Positions 1-7,241 of a stretch of 64,000 nt of DNA are shown here, piece after piece (the stretch's first letter is position 1; each line of letters opens with the position of its first letter). The DNA comes from Pelagibius sp040217155 (GTDB lineage: Bacteria > Pseudomonadota > Alphaproteobacteria > Kiloniellales > Kiloniellaceae). Under the pieces are notes generated by a model that saw only the letters and a list, made by a program, of their open reading frames with translations, did no database searches and was not told the DNA's origin. The translations under genes were made by a program, and so were the position numbers. The DNA is taken from the NCBI GenBank assembly GCA_040217155.1, contig JAVJNS010000018.1, positions 1 through 64,000 of the forward strand. Direction: 5' to 3'.

Positions 1-125
1 TGCTCAGAAAAGCCAAGGCACGCAGCTATGACGCCCTCTGGCGCGCCCTCGGCAACATCTGCGACCTCTTCGAGCCCCAGGAATGCTGGAACTACCTCAA
101 AGATGCAGGCTACGTTGCAGATTAA
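1..125 (+). mobile_element. IS630-family transposase, C-terminal fragment (cut by window edge)
   Basis: An open frame enters from the left edge and gives 40 residues before a TAA at 123-125. The tail (LWRALGNICDLF, then ECWNYLKDAGY) resembles the C-terminus of IS630-type DDE transposases. The catalytic part lies outside the window, so I cannot say whether the element is intact. The stop is only 12 bp from the convergent fabI stop, so the right end of the element must lie at or very near the fabI 3' end. I could not identify the terminal inverted repeat. Family assignment is from memory of the C-terminal signature. Confidence 0.7.
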
Positions 126-137
126 TCACCCGATGCT

Positions 138-941
138 CTAATCGCTGGGCCGCGTCATTCGCCCGGGCGAGGGGATGCCGATGACGTTGTATCCGCCATC
201 CACATAGTGCACTTCGCCGGTTACGCCACGCGACAGGTCGGAGGAGAGATAGAGCCCCGCCGCACCGACCTCCTCTAGCAGTACATTGCGTTTCAGCGGC
301 GCGTGGTCGCGGTTCCAACCAAAGACAAAGCGTGCGTCGCCGATGGCCGAACCGGCCAGGGTGCGCATCGGGCCTGCCGAGATGGCGTTGACGCGGATGC
401 CGTCTTGGCCGAGGTCGACTGCCAGATAGCGTACGCTGGCTTCCAGGGCCGCCTTGGCCACGCCCATGACGTTGTAGTTGGGGGTGACGCGCTCGGCGCC
501 CAGGTAAGTGAGCGTGATCAGGCTGCCACCTGCCGGCATCATGGCCGCCGCATGGCGCGCCACAGCGGTAAAGGAATAGCAGGAGATCGACAGGGTGCGC
601 CGGAAATTGGCGCGGCTGGTATTGAGATAGCGGCCCTTCAGTTCTTCCTTGTCGGAATAGGCGATGGCGTGGACTACCACATCGACAGATCCCCAGCTTT
701 CGGCCAGCTTTTCGAAGGTCGCGGCGATTTCACTTTCCTGATCGACATCGCAGGGCAGCACCAAGTCGGAGCCTACCGAGGTGGCCAAGGGCTGCACACG
801 TCGCTCGAAGGCTGCGCCCTGATAGGTGAAGGCGAGTTCCGCCCCTTGATCGTGGAGTGCGCGGGCGATGCCCCATGCGATAGAGTGGTCGTTGGCCACC
901 CCCATGATTAGGCCGCGTTTACCGGCCATCAACCCAGCCAT
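138..941 (-). CDS. fabI: Enoyl-ACP reductase (NADH), FabI
   Basis: 267-residue short-chain dehydrogenase/reductase catalysing the last reduction of each fatty acid elongation cycle in the cytosol. The N-terminal nucleotide loop reads GVANDHSIAWGIA (about residues 14-26), the form typical of FabI. The Tyr-x6-Lys catalytic pair is in YNVMGVAK (about 155-162). The C-terminal TGEVHYVDGGYNV is also typical. Length is normal for the family. It is the distal gene of the minus-strand series fabA-fabB-fabI, 16 bp after fabB. The last residues (SPGRMTRPSD) lie against the IS630 fragment and may have been reshaped by its insertion; this is inference. Confidence 0.95.
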   Translation of the reverse strand: MAGLMAGKRGLIMGVANDHSIAWGIARALHDQGAELAFTYQGAAFERRVQPLATSVGSDLVLPCDVDQESEIAATFEKLAESWGSVDVVVHAIAYSDKEELKGRYLNTSRANFRRTLSISCYSFTAVARHAAAMMPAGGSLITLTYLGAERVTPNYNVMGVAKAALEASVRYLAVDLGQDGIRVNAISAGPMRTLAGSAIGDARFVFGWNRDHAPLKRNVLLEEVGAAGLYLSSDLSRGVTGEVHYVDGGYNVIGIPSPGRMTRPSD

Positions 942-957
942 TTACAAAGCCCGCCCT

Positions 958-2178
958 TTATCCTTCGAAACGCTTAAAGGCGAGGCTGGCGTTGGTGCCA
1001 CCGAAGCCGAAGCTGTTCGACATGACGCAATTCAGTTGGACGTTGTCTTCCAACTCACGAACGATCGGCATGCCTTCGGCCTCAGGGTCGAGGTTTTCGA
1101 TGTTCGCCGAGGCGGCCACAAAGTTGTTTTCCATCATCAGCAGCGAATAGATCGCTTCGTGTACACCGGTTGCTCCCTGGGAATGGCCGGTCAGCGATTT
1201 GGTAGAGGACACGCGCGGCATGTCGGCGCCGAAGGCCTCCCGAATCGCTTTTAATTCGGTGATGTCGCCCACCGGCGTCGACGTGCCGTGGGCATTTATG
1301 TAATCTACCGGCGTGTTGCCGAGGCTCTGCATGGCCAGACGCATGCAGCGCGTCGCGCCTTCGCCCGAGGGCGCCACCATGTCGGCGCCGTCTGAGGTGG
1401 CAGCGTAGGCGGCGACCTCGCCGTAGATTTTGGCGCCCCGCGCCTTGGCGTGCTCCAGATCTTCGAGGACTACAACGCCGCCCCCGCCGGAGATGACGAA
1501 GCCGTCGCGGTCCTTGTCATAGGCGCGGCTGGCGCGGGTCGGCTGGTCGTTGTATCCGCTGGATAGCGCGCCCATGGCATCGAACAGCACCGTCAGGGTC
1601 CAGTGTAGTTCCTCGCCGCCGCCGGCGAAGACGATGTCCTGCTTGCCCATCTGGATCAACTCGGCGCCATTGCCGACGCAATGCGCCGAGGTCGAACAGG
1701 CCGAGGAAATGGAGTAGCTGAGCCCCTTGATCTTGAAGGCGGTCCCGAGATTCGCCGAGTTGGTGGATGACATGCAACGCGGCACCATATAGGGACCGAC
1801 CCGCTTGGGTCCCTTGGTGCGGGCGAGGTCTGCGGCGGCCACCTGATTTGAAGTCGAAGGCCCGCCGGAGCCCATGACCAGGCCGCTGCGTTCGTGCGAG
1901 ACGTCAGCTTCGGTCAATCCTGCATCGGCGATGGCTTCCTGCATGGCGACGTAGTTGTAGGCGGATCCGTCCCCCATGAAACGCCTGACTTTGCGGTCGA
2001 CGTGCTCGTCGAGATCGAGATTCAGGGAACCGTGAATGTGGCTGCGAAAGCCCATGTCGGCATAGGTATCGCAAAATTCGATACCCGACCGCCCAGCCCG
2101 CAAGGCATCGATCACCTCGGCCTTGTTGTTGCCGATGCTGGAGACGATGCCTATTCCGGTGACAACGACTCGGCGCAT
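958..2178 (-). CDS. fabB: Beta-ketoacyl-ACP synthase I, FabB
   Basis: 406-residue thiolase-fold condensing enzyme that elongates acyl-ACP with malonyl-ACP and is needed for unsaturated fatty acids. The catalytic Cys is in SSACSTSAHC (about residue 160). The two His of the active site are in NAHGTSTPVGD and SLTGHSQGATG, and the C-terminal glycine-rich FGFGGTNASL is present. Length and start (MRRVVVTGIGIVSSIG) fit the family exactly. It sits 70 bp downstream of fabA and 16 bp upstream of fabI, consistent with one transcript from the fabA promoter. Confidence 0.96.
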   Translation of the reverse strand: MRRVVVTGIGIVSSIGNNKAEVIDALRAGRSGIEFCDTYADMGFRSHIHGSLNLDLDEHVDRKVRRFMGDGSAYNYVAMQEAIADAGLTEADVSHERSGLVMGSGGPSTSNQVAAADLARTKGPKRVGPYMVPRCMSSTNSANLGTAFKIKGLSYSISSACSTSAHCVGNGAELIQMGKQDIVFAGGGEELHWTLTVLFDAMGALSSGYNDQPTRASRAYDKDRDGFVISGGGGVVVLEDLEHAKARGAKIYGEVAAYAATSDGADMVAPSGEGATRCMRLAMQSLGNTPVDYINAHGTSTPVGDITELKAIREAFGADMPRVSSTKSLTGHSQGATGVHEAIYSLLMMENNFVAASANIENLDPEAEGMPIVRELEDNVQLNCVMSNSFGFGGTNASLAFKRFEG

Positions 2179-2248
2179 AGAAATCCTGTCCGTCCTGCGG
2201 CTGGTATGCTGGTAGTAGACCTGTTTGCCTGGGCGCGCCGCGCCCGCC

Positions 2249-2812
2249 TCAGGCGGTCTGCGGTTCGCGCTTGAAGAGGCCGACTTTCAGATCCTTGGCC
2301 TCGTAGATCGTCTTGCCGTCAGCCTTCATGATGCCATCGGCGATGCCGAGCACCAGTTTGCCCATACGCACGCGTTTAAGATCGAGGTGATAGCTCACCA
2401 TCTTGGCGGTCGGCGTGACCATGTCGCTGAACTTCACTTCACCGACCCCCAGCGCCCTGCCGCGCCCTGGCGCGCCCAGCCAGCCAAGGAAGAAGCCGAC
2501 CAATTGCCAAAGAGAGTCAAGACCCAGGCAACCCGGCATCACCGGGTCGCCCTCGAAGTGGCACTCGAAGAACCAGAGCTCGGGATTGACATCCATCTCG
2601 GCCACGATATGGCCCTTGCCGTGCTCACCGCCGTCTTCGCTGATTTCGGTGATTCGATCGAACATCAACATCGGCGGCAGCGGCAACTGGGCATTTCCAG
2701 GACCAAAAAGCTTCCCGTGGCCACACTTCAGCAGATCCTCATACGAAAAATTGTTCTGACGCTCGCTCAATAGATCCACCTGGTCCGGCACTTGTTCCGT
2801 ATCGATCGGCAA
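2249..2812 (-). CDS. fabA: 3-hydroxydecanoyl-ACP dehydratase/isomerase, FabA
   Basis: 187-residue hot-dog-fold enzyme that dehydrates 3-hydroxydecanoyl-ACP and isomerises trans-2 to cis-3-decenoyl-ACP, the entry to anaerobic-type unsaturated fatty acid synthesis. The catalytic His is in FFECHFEGDPVMPGCLGLD (about residues 77-95), which also holds the conserved acidic active-site residue further along the helix. It is first in the fabA-fabB-fabI series. It is divergent from irr across 371 bp that contains a candidate promoter with a palindrome over its -35 element. Confidence 0.96.
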   Translation of the reverse strand: MPIDTEQVPDQVDLLSERQNNFSYEDLLKCGHGKLFGPGNAQLPLPPMLMFDRITEISEDGGEHGKGHIVAEMDVNPELWFFECHFEGDPVMPGCLGLDSLWQLVGFFLGWLGAPGRGRALGVGEVKFSDMVTPTAKMVSYHLDLKRVRMGKLVLGIADGIMKADGKTIYEAKDLKVGLFKREPQTA

Positions 2813-2963
2813 CCGCGTGGGCCGACGCTTAAACAGTCTTCGCGGCGACCTCCCGGCAATCCCTGTCTTTACCTAGGTTGCGAAAGGCAATCTTGCCACG
2901 ACAAAAAGCGTTGCCGCGCGAACTCCCCTGGCGCCCAGAGGTGTTCCGGCCAACGCCTCGCGA

Positions 2964-2996
2964 ACTATAGCATAGAGATTGAGCTGTCAAACAGCT
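2964..2996 (-). promoter_or_regulatory. Candidate fabA promoter with overlapping palindromic operator
   Basis: Read on the minus strand: TTGACA (2985-2990), 15-bp spacer, TATAGT (2964-2969). The -35 is embedded in the perfect palindrome AGCTGTTTGACAGCT (2982-2996; two 6-bp arms around 3 bp). The spacer is short, so basal strength may be limited. The arrangement suggests a dimeric regulator that competes with RNA polymerase at -35. The regulator is unknown. Confidence 0.55.
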
Positions 2997-3121
2997 TCAC
3001 TTCTACACCTGCCACCGTGTTTCCGGGCCCCGCTGGGCTGACGCGGAGCGCGGACTTCGATGGTTAACAAGGCGGTGGCCCCAAGGTTCCGCGAAAATGT
3101 TTTATAGCAGTTCCAAAGAAG

Positions 3122-3151
3122 TTGACACCAGACTGTTATTAACACTTTAAT
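3122..3151 (+). promoter_or_regulatory. Candidate irr promoter
   Basis: TTGACA (3122-3127), 18-bp spacer, TTTAAT (3146-3151). A start near 3158 would give a leader of about 26 nt with GGGAAG just before the irr ATG. No Irr-type palindrome overlaps it. Confidence 0.5.
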
Positions 3152-3183
3152 TCGATGGTCGACGAACCATATAGTGGGAAGCA

Positions 3184-3615
3184 ATGACCAGGGATCGTCC
3201 ATACAGCGCACTCGTGCAGCGACTCAAGTCGGTCGGACTGCGTCCGACACGCCAGCGGCTGGCATTGGCCAAGCTGCTGTTCGAAGCGCCAGGCGGATGT
3301 GACCGCCACATCACAGCCGAACAGCTGCATAGCGAGGCTGTTGCCGACAACGTTCGCGTCTCTCTCGCCACCATCTACAACAGCCTGCATCAGTTTACCG
3401 GCGCCGGGCTGCTGCGTGAGGTCGTGGTCGAATCTGGACGCTCCTACTTCGATACCAATATCACCGACCATCATCATTTCTATTTCGAGGACAGCGGACG
3501 CTTGCAGGACATTCCCGGCGAGTTGGTCCAACTCGAAAGCCTGCCGACCCCCCCCGGCGGGACAAGGGTCGCGCGTGTCGACGTCATAATCCGGCTGAAC
3601 GAAACGGGCGAATAA
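3184..3615 (+). CDS. irr: Fur-family iron response regulator (Irr-like)
   Basis: 143-residue Fur-family DNA-binding protein. Winged-helix residues around LRPTRQRLALAKLLF and SLATIYNSLHQF (about 18-75) are followed by a dimer domain with the metal-binding cluster ITDHHHFYFED (about 95-105). The HHH motif, and the absence of the C-terminal Cys pairs of true Fur/Zur, fit Irr. In alphaproteobacteria Irr controls genes through palindromes of the form TTAGAA...TTCTAA when iron or haem is low. It is divergent from fabA, and the next plus-strand gene carries such a palindrome. I see no N-terminal haem-regulatory Cys-Pro motif, so this is the type lacking that element. Confidence 0.88.
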   Translation: MTRDRPYSALVQRLKSVGLRPTRQRLALAKLLFEAPGGCDRHITAEQLHSEAVADNVRVSLATIYNSLHQFTGAGLLREVVVESGRSYFDTNITDHHHFYFEDSGRLQDIPGELVQLESLPTPPGGTRVARVDVIIRLNETGE

Positions 3616-3644
3616 CGCCCGAGCGCCAGGGCGCTTAAAATATT

Positions 3645-3694
3645 GATTAGAATTATTCTAATCTATTGACAGGTCCCGAAGGGGCGGCTATTTA
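3645..3694 (+). promoter_or_regulatory. Irr-type operator (ICE-like palindrome) plus sigma-70-like promoter of the rubrerythrin module
   Basis: GATTAGAATTATTCTAATC (3645-3663) is a perfect 19-bp palindrome around one central base and matches the alphaproteobacterial Irr box. It is followed by TTGACA (3666-3671), a 17-bp spacer and TATTTA (3689-3694). The box lies immediately upstream of -35, so activation or repression are both possible. The leader to the rubrerythrin ATG would be about 95 nt, with CAGGAGAG before the start. Confidence 0.85.
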
Positions 3695-3796
3695 GTCTTT
3701 TATGAAGGAGCGTCGTCCGATCGGTTCTCCGGGCGGGCGACAGGTAACAAAGCTCCAAGAACATAAACTAATATCACCTACAGGAGAGACAAAGCC

Positions 3797-4213
3797 ATGT
3801 CGCTGAAAGACTCCAAAACCGAAACCAATCTCAAGGAAGCCTTTGCCGGCGAAAGCCAGGCCAACCGTCGCTATCTCTACTTCGCGCAAAAGGCCGATAT
3901 CGAGGGCTTCAACGATGTCGCCGCGGTCTTCCGCTCCACGGCGGAAGGTGAAACCGGCCATGCCCACGGCCACCTGCAGTACCTCGAGGAGGTCGGCGAC
4001 CCCGCCACCGGCGAGCCCATCGGCGACACCACGTTGAACCTCAAGGCGGCCATCGCCGGCGAGACCCACGAGTACACCGACATGTACCCCGGCATGGCCC
4101 GCACCGCCCGCGAAGAGGGCTTCGACGAGATTGCCGACTGGTTCGAAACCCTGGCAAAGGCTGAAAAGAGCCACGCCGGCCGTTTCCAGAAAGCTCTCGA
4201 CACCATGGCTTGA
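3797..4213 (+). CDS. Rubrerythrin-like diiron protein (no rubredoxin domain)
   Basis: 138-residue four-helix ferritin-like protein. The diiron ligands are visible as paired helices: AGESQANRRY (about 16-25), EGETGHAHGH (about 51-60), AGETHEYTDMY (about 88-98) and AKAEKSHAGRF (about 121-131), with the ExxH pattern. Classic rubrerythrin reduces peroxide with electrons from a C-terminal rubredoxin Cys4 site; that domain is absent, so electrons must come from a partner. The next gene encodes an Fe-S protein, an attractive candidate. The Irr box upstream suggests iron-responsive control. Start is supported by CAGGAGAG 10 bp upstream. Confidence 0.9.
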   Translation: MSLKDSKTETNLKEAFAGESQANRRYLYFAQKADIEGFNDVAAVFRSTAEGETGHAHGHLQYLEEVGDPATGEPIGDTTLNLKAAIAGETHEYTDMYPGMARTAREEGFDEIADWFETLAKAEKSHAGRFQKALDTMA

Positions 4214-4455
4214 GCCGGGCCGGAGGTAGAAGGACGGCAGCCCGGCGAGGGTCGCCGCTTTCTTCGATCTCTTCCCGGGTTTCTCATGTATGGGCAGGAC
4301 TGAAGCGGCGGTCCGCCGCGCCGCGCCGCTTCGGCTCCTGCGGTTACAGGCCGCTTCATCAAGGCATCGCCGTCGGCCCCTTCCGCCAGTGCTGCGGAAA
4401 TCCCGCATGGCTGCCCGCGGTCTTGTGCAGTACCTGAAGACAGCGAGGGGACGAC

Positions 4456-5805
4456 ATGAGCGAAGGCGGCTTGAATGCGCCGGTGCGCCATCCGATCGAC
4501 TGGAACGACCCGGATTTTTACGACTGGGACAAGCTGAATGCCGAGGTCGAACGGGTTTTCGACATCTGCCACGGCTGCCGGCGTTGCTTCAATCTCTGCG
4601 ACTCCTTTCCGCGCCTCTTCGATCTCATCGACGAGTCGGAAACCGGCGAACTCGATTCCGTCGACAAGGCCGACTACAAACCGGTGGTCGATGCCTGCAC
4701 CCTTTGCGACATGTGCTTCATGGTCAGCTGCCCCTACGTGCCGCCCCATGAATTCAACATCGATTTTCCGCACCTCATGCTGCGCTACCGCGCCGCCGAG
4801 CGGAAGTCCGGCAAGAACGACGTCCGCATCGATCAACTCACCAAAACCGACCGCAACGGCAAACTGGCCGGCCTCGCGCCGGGCCTCGTCAACTGGGCCG
4901 GCGATACCAAGAACCGGCTGACGCGCCCGGTCATGGAAAGGCTCGCCGACGTTCACCGCGAGGCTGAACTGCCGAAATTCCACGGCAAGACTTTCGCCCT
5001 GCAGGCCAAGCAGAACCCGCCGCAGGTCAACGCGGAGGCCCCGGCCCAGGGCCGCAAAGTCGCCTTCTATGCCACCTGCTTCGTGAACTACAACAACCCC
5101 AAAATCGGTGAAGCGGCGCGCGCCGTGCTGGCCAAGAACGGCGTCGAGACCGAGGTCGTATACCCCTCGTGCTGCGGCATGCCACAGCTGGAAAACGGCG
5201 ACCTCGAAAAGGTTGCCGAGGCGGCGCGGCGCGTCTCCACAGAACTCTGCGCGTGGATCGACAAGGGCTACGACATTGTCGCGCTCACGCCCTCCTGCGC
5301 CCTGATGTTGAAGTTCGAATGGCCGCTTATCCTGCCCGACGACGAGAAGGTCACGAAGCTGTCGCAGCACAGTTTCGACATCACCGAGTACGTGGTCGAT
5401 ATCGCCAAGAACGAAGGTCTGGCCGAGGGTCTTGGCGGCTTGGAAGGCGGCGTCGCCCTGCACATGGCCTGTCACGCGAGGGCCCAGAACATCGGCGCCA
5501 AGGCGGCGGAGATGCTGCGCCTTGTGCCGCAGGCAGACGTGAAGGTCATCGAGCGCTGTTCGGGTCACGGTGGATCCTGGGGCGTGCTGAAGGACAATTT
5601 TGACGTCGCCATCAAGGTCGGGCGCACAGCCGCGCGCCAGACCGCCCAGGCGGACAAGGCCTATGTTGCTTCGGAATGTCCGCTGGCCGGCCAGCATATC
5701 CTGCAAGGCATCGACCGGTTGAAGATGGACGGCAAGCCCGAGTTTGCGCGCAGTTACCACCCCATCGAGCTGTTCGCCAAGGCCTATGGCGTCGCCGACC
5801 TCTAG
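4456..5805 (+). CDS. Heterodisulfide reductase-related / GlpC-like Fe-S protein (two 4Fe-4S plus two CCG domains)
   Basis: 449 residues. The N-terminus has two [4Fe-4S] ferredoxin motifs: CHGCRRCFNLCD (about residues 32-43) and CTLCDMCFMVSCP (about 82-94). The C-terminal two thirds carry two cysteine-rich CCG-type modules, one with PSCCGMPQ near residue 240 and one with HMACHA and ERCSGHGG (about 335-375). This is the architecture of GlpC and HdrD-like electron-transfer subunits. It lies 242 bp after the rubrerythrin gene and 51 bp before a DUF3501 gene. The trio is a recurrent neighbourhood and suggests an electron path to the diiron protein. The donor is not evident. Confidence 0.85.
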   Translation: MSEGGLNAPVRHPIDWNDPDFYDWDKLNAEVERVFDICHGCRRCFNLCDSFPRLFDLIDESETGELDSVDKADYKPVVDACTLCDMCFMVSCPYVPPHEFNIDFPHLMLRYRAAERKSGKNDVRIDQLTKTDRNGKLAGLAPGLVNWAGDTKNRLTRPVMERLADVHREAELPKFHGKTFALQAKQNPPQVNAEAPAQGRKVAFYATCFVNYNNPKIGEAARAVLAKNGVETEVVYPSCCGMPQLENGDLEKVAEAARRVSTELCAWIDKGYDIVALTPSCALMLKFEWPLILPDDEKVTKLSQHSFDITEYVVDIAKNEGLAEGLGGLEGGVALHMACHARAQNIGAKAAEMLRLVPQADVKVIERCSGHGGSWGVLKDNFDVAIKVGRTAARQTAQADKAYVASECPLAGQHILQGIDRLKMDGKPEFARSYHPIELFAKAYGVADL

Positions 5806-5856
5806 AGAACTTGCGGGGCTGCGCCGCCGCCCCCGGATGAAGAGGAGTTGAACGAC

Positions 5857-6459
5857 ATGAGCAGCGGACTTGCGATGAAAAAAGAGATCACCCGCGAAGA
5901 CATCCTGCCGATGGCGACCTATGAGGCCGAGCGCCGCGAGCTGCGCCGGCACCTCGTCGCCAAGAAGAAGTTGCGGCGCCAGGATGTCGGCCCGGTCTGC
6001 ACCTTCTACTTCGAGAACTACGAGACCATGTGGGCCCAGGTTCACGAGATGCTCTACATCGAAAAGGGCGGCGAGGACCAGATCGCCGACGAGCTCAGCG
6101 CCTACAACCCGCTGATCCCGCAGGGCCGCGAGCTCATCGCCACGGTGATGTTCGAGATCGACGATCCGCAGCGCCGGCACACCTTTCTGGCCAAGTTGGG
6201 CGGTATCGAGGAGACCGCGTTCTTCGAAGTGAACGGCGAGCGCGTCTCCGGCAAGCCGGAAGCGGATGTCGACCGCACCACCGCCGACGGCAAGGCGTCA
6301 TCGGTCCAGTTCATTCATTTCGTCTTTACCGACGCGCAGGCAGCCAGTTTCAAGGAAGCGGGCAGCCGCGTGATCCTGGGCTTCGACCACCCCGCCTACA
6401 GCCACATGACCATTCTCGCCGAAGACGTCCGCGCCGCCCTGGCTCAGGACTTCGACTGA
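5857..6459 (+). CDS. DUF3501 family protein
   Basis: 200 residues, no membrane segment or signal peptide. It resembles DUF3501, a family of unknown biochemical role found beside rubrerythrin and GlpC-like Fe-S genes. Charged N-terminal helices (ITREDILPMATYEAERREL) are followed by a mixed alpha/beta core. I chose the ATG at 5857 because AGGAG lies 9 bp upstream; an in-frame TTG at 5848 is possible but abuts the Shine-Dalgarno. It is the third gene of the Irr-box module and ends 15 bp from the convergent SH3 protein gene. Confidence 0.8.
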   Translation: MSSGLAMKKEITREDILPMATYEAERRELRRHLVAKKKLRRQDVGPVCTFYFENYETMWAQVHEMLYIEKGGEDQIADELSAYNPLIPQGRELIATVMFEIDDPQRRHTFLAKLGGIEETAFFEVNGERVSGKPEADVDRTTADGKASSVQFIHFVFTDAQAASFKEAGSRVILGFDHPAYSHMTILAEDVRAALAQDFD

Positions 6460-6474
6460 GGGCGATCACGTTCC

Positions 6475-7050
6475 CTATTCCACCGCTTCGCCGGGGTAGA
6501 GACCGTAGAAGGCGTCGCGTGGCAGCCAGCCGGTGAAACTGTCCAGCGTGACCTCGCACCAATCCACTTGGCAGCGTTGCAGCACCCCGACCACCCCGGC
6601 ATCGACCAGGGCGACGCCCGGCGCGTTCGGCTCGGGGCGGCGCCGCAGTGCGTGGCGCTTGCCGGTCACCAGAATGCCGCGCTGGCCCTGAACCATCGAC
6701 TGATGTACCCAACCCTCGGTGCCTTGCCAGTCGCGAATGCGCCGCCAGGTGTCGAACTCGTCGACGATTTCCACCGGCAGGCCGCGGCGGCGGTAGACCC
6801 AGTCAATCGGATACCGCGTGCCCGGCCCGGTGCGCAGGTTGACTTCATCGGCGCGCAGGGTGACGAAACGCGGCAGCGGCAGGCCAGTGCGTCCCGGCGC
6901 CGCCGGTCGTCCCGCTTCGCTCTGCACCACGCCCTCTGCGGCCTGCTGGGCCATGGTCGGCGGCGCCCCGAGGAGGCTGAGTGCGGCGGCCAGCAGCGCC
7001 ACCAAAGAGAGAAACCGCAAGGGACTTGGCAGGGAATGGAGGTCCAGCAT
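6475..7050 (-). CDS. Exported bacterial SH3-domain protein
   Basis: 191 residues with a signal peptide (hydrophobic stretch about residues 12-30, AMA-like cleavage near TMAQQ). Two SH3b-like repeats follow: the first around LRADEVNLRTGPGTRYPIDW (about 67-86), with GWVHQSM near its end, and a second ending in GWLPRDAFYGLYPGE. Such periplasmic SH3 proteins probably bind peptidoglycan or protein partners. No enzymatic domain is present. It is divergent from the dehydrogenase gene across 191 bp. Confidence 0.8.
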   Translation of the reverse strand: MLDLHSLPSPLRFLSLVALLAAALSLLGAPPTMAQQAAEGVVQSEAGRPAAPGRTGLPLPRFVTLRADEVNLRTGPGTRYPIDWVYRRRGLPVEIVDEFDTWRRIRDWQGTEGWVHQSMVQGQRGILVTGKRHALRRRPEPNAPGVALVDAGVVGVLQRCQVDWCEVTLDSFTGWLPRDAFYGLYPGEAVE

Positions 7051-7241
7051 GCGATTCTCCTACCCGCGTCCGCCGCGCCGGGTCAAGATGGTGTCCGGGT
7101 GAAGAAGCGGCTGGAAAGGGCCTGTCCCCTGGACAAGCCGGCGCCTCGCCTGCTATGGCAAGGCGCGGTTCCGGTCCCCTTTCGCACCGCCCTTGATCAC
7201 GGTCCGTGGCCTTCCCGGCCCGCATTTCGAGTTAGGAAGCA

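Larger units (their letters stand above)
2813..3183. other. Gene-free divergent control region between fabA and irr
   Basis: 371 bp with no credible coding frame. It holds a minus-strand promoter candidate for fabA (2964-2990) with an overlapping palindrome, and a plus-strand promoter candidate for irr (3122-3151). The fabA leader would be about 145 nt. No Irr-type box (TTAGAA...TTCTAA) is visible here, unlike upstream of the rubrerythrin gene. Confidence 0.7.

Noticed and set aside
4302..4332. Hairpin between the rubrerythrin and Fe-S protein genes as a terminator.
   Set aside because: GAAGCGGCG/CGCCGCTTC can pair, but no T-run follows, and the downstream genes appear to belong to the same module.
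3877..6180. A 767-codon open frame on the minus strand.
   Set aside because: It is antisense to the rubrerythrin, Fe-S and DUF3501 genes, all with clear domains. Long antisense frames are common at this GC content.
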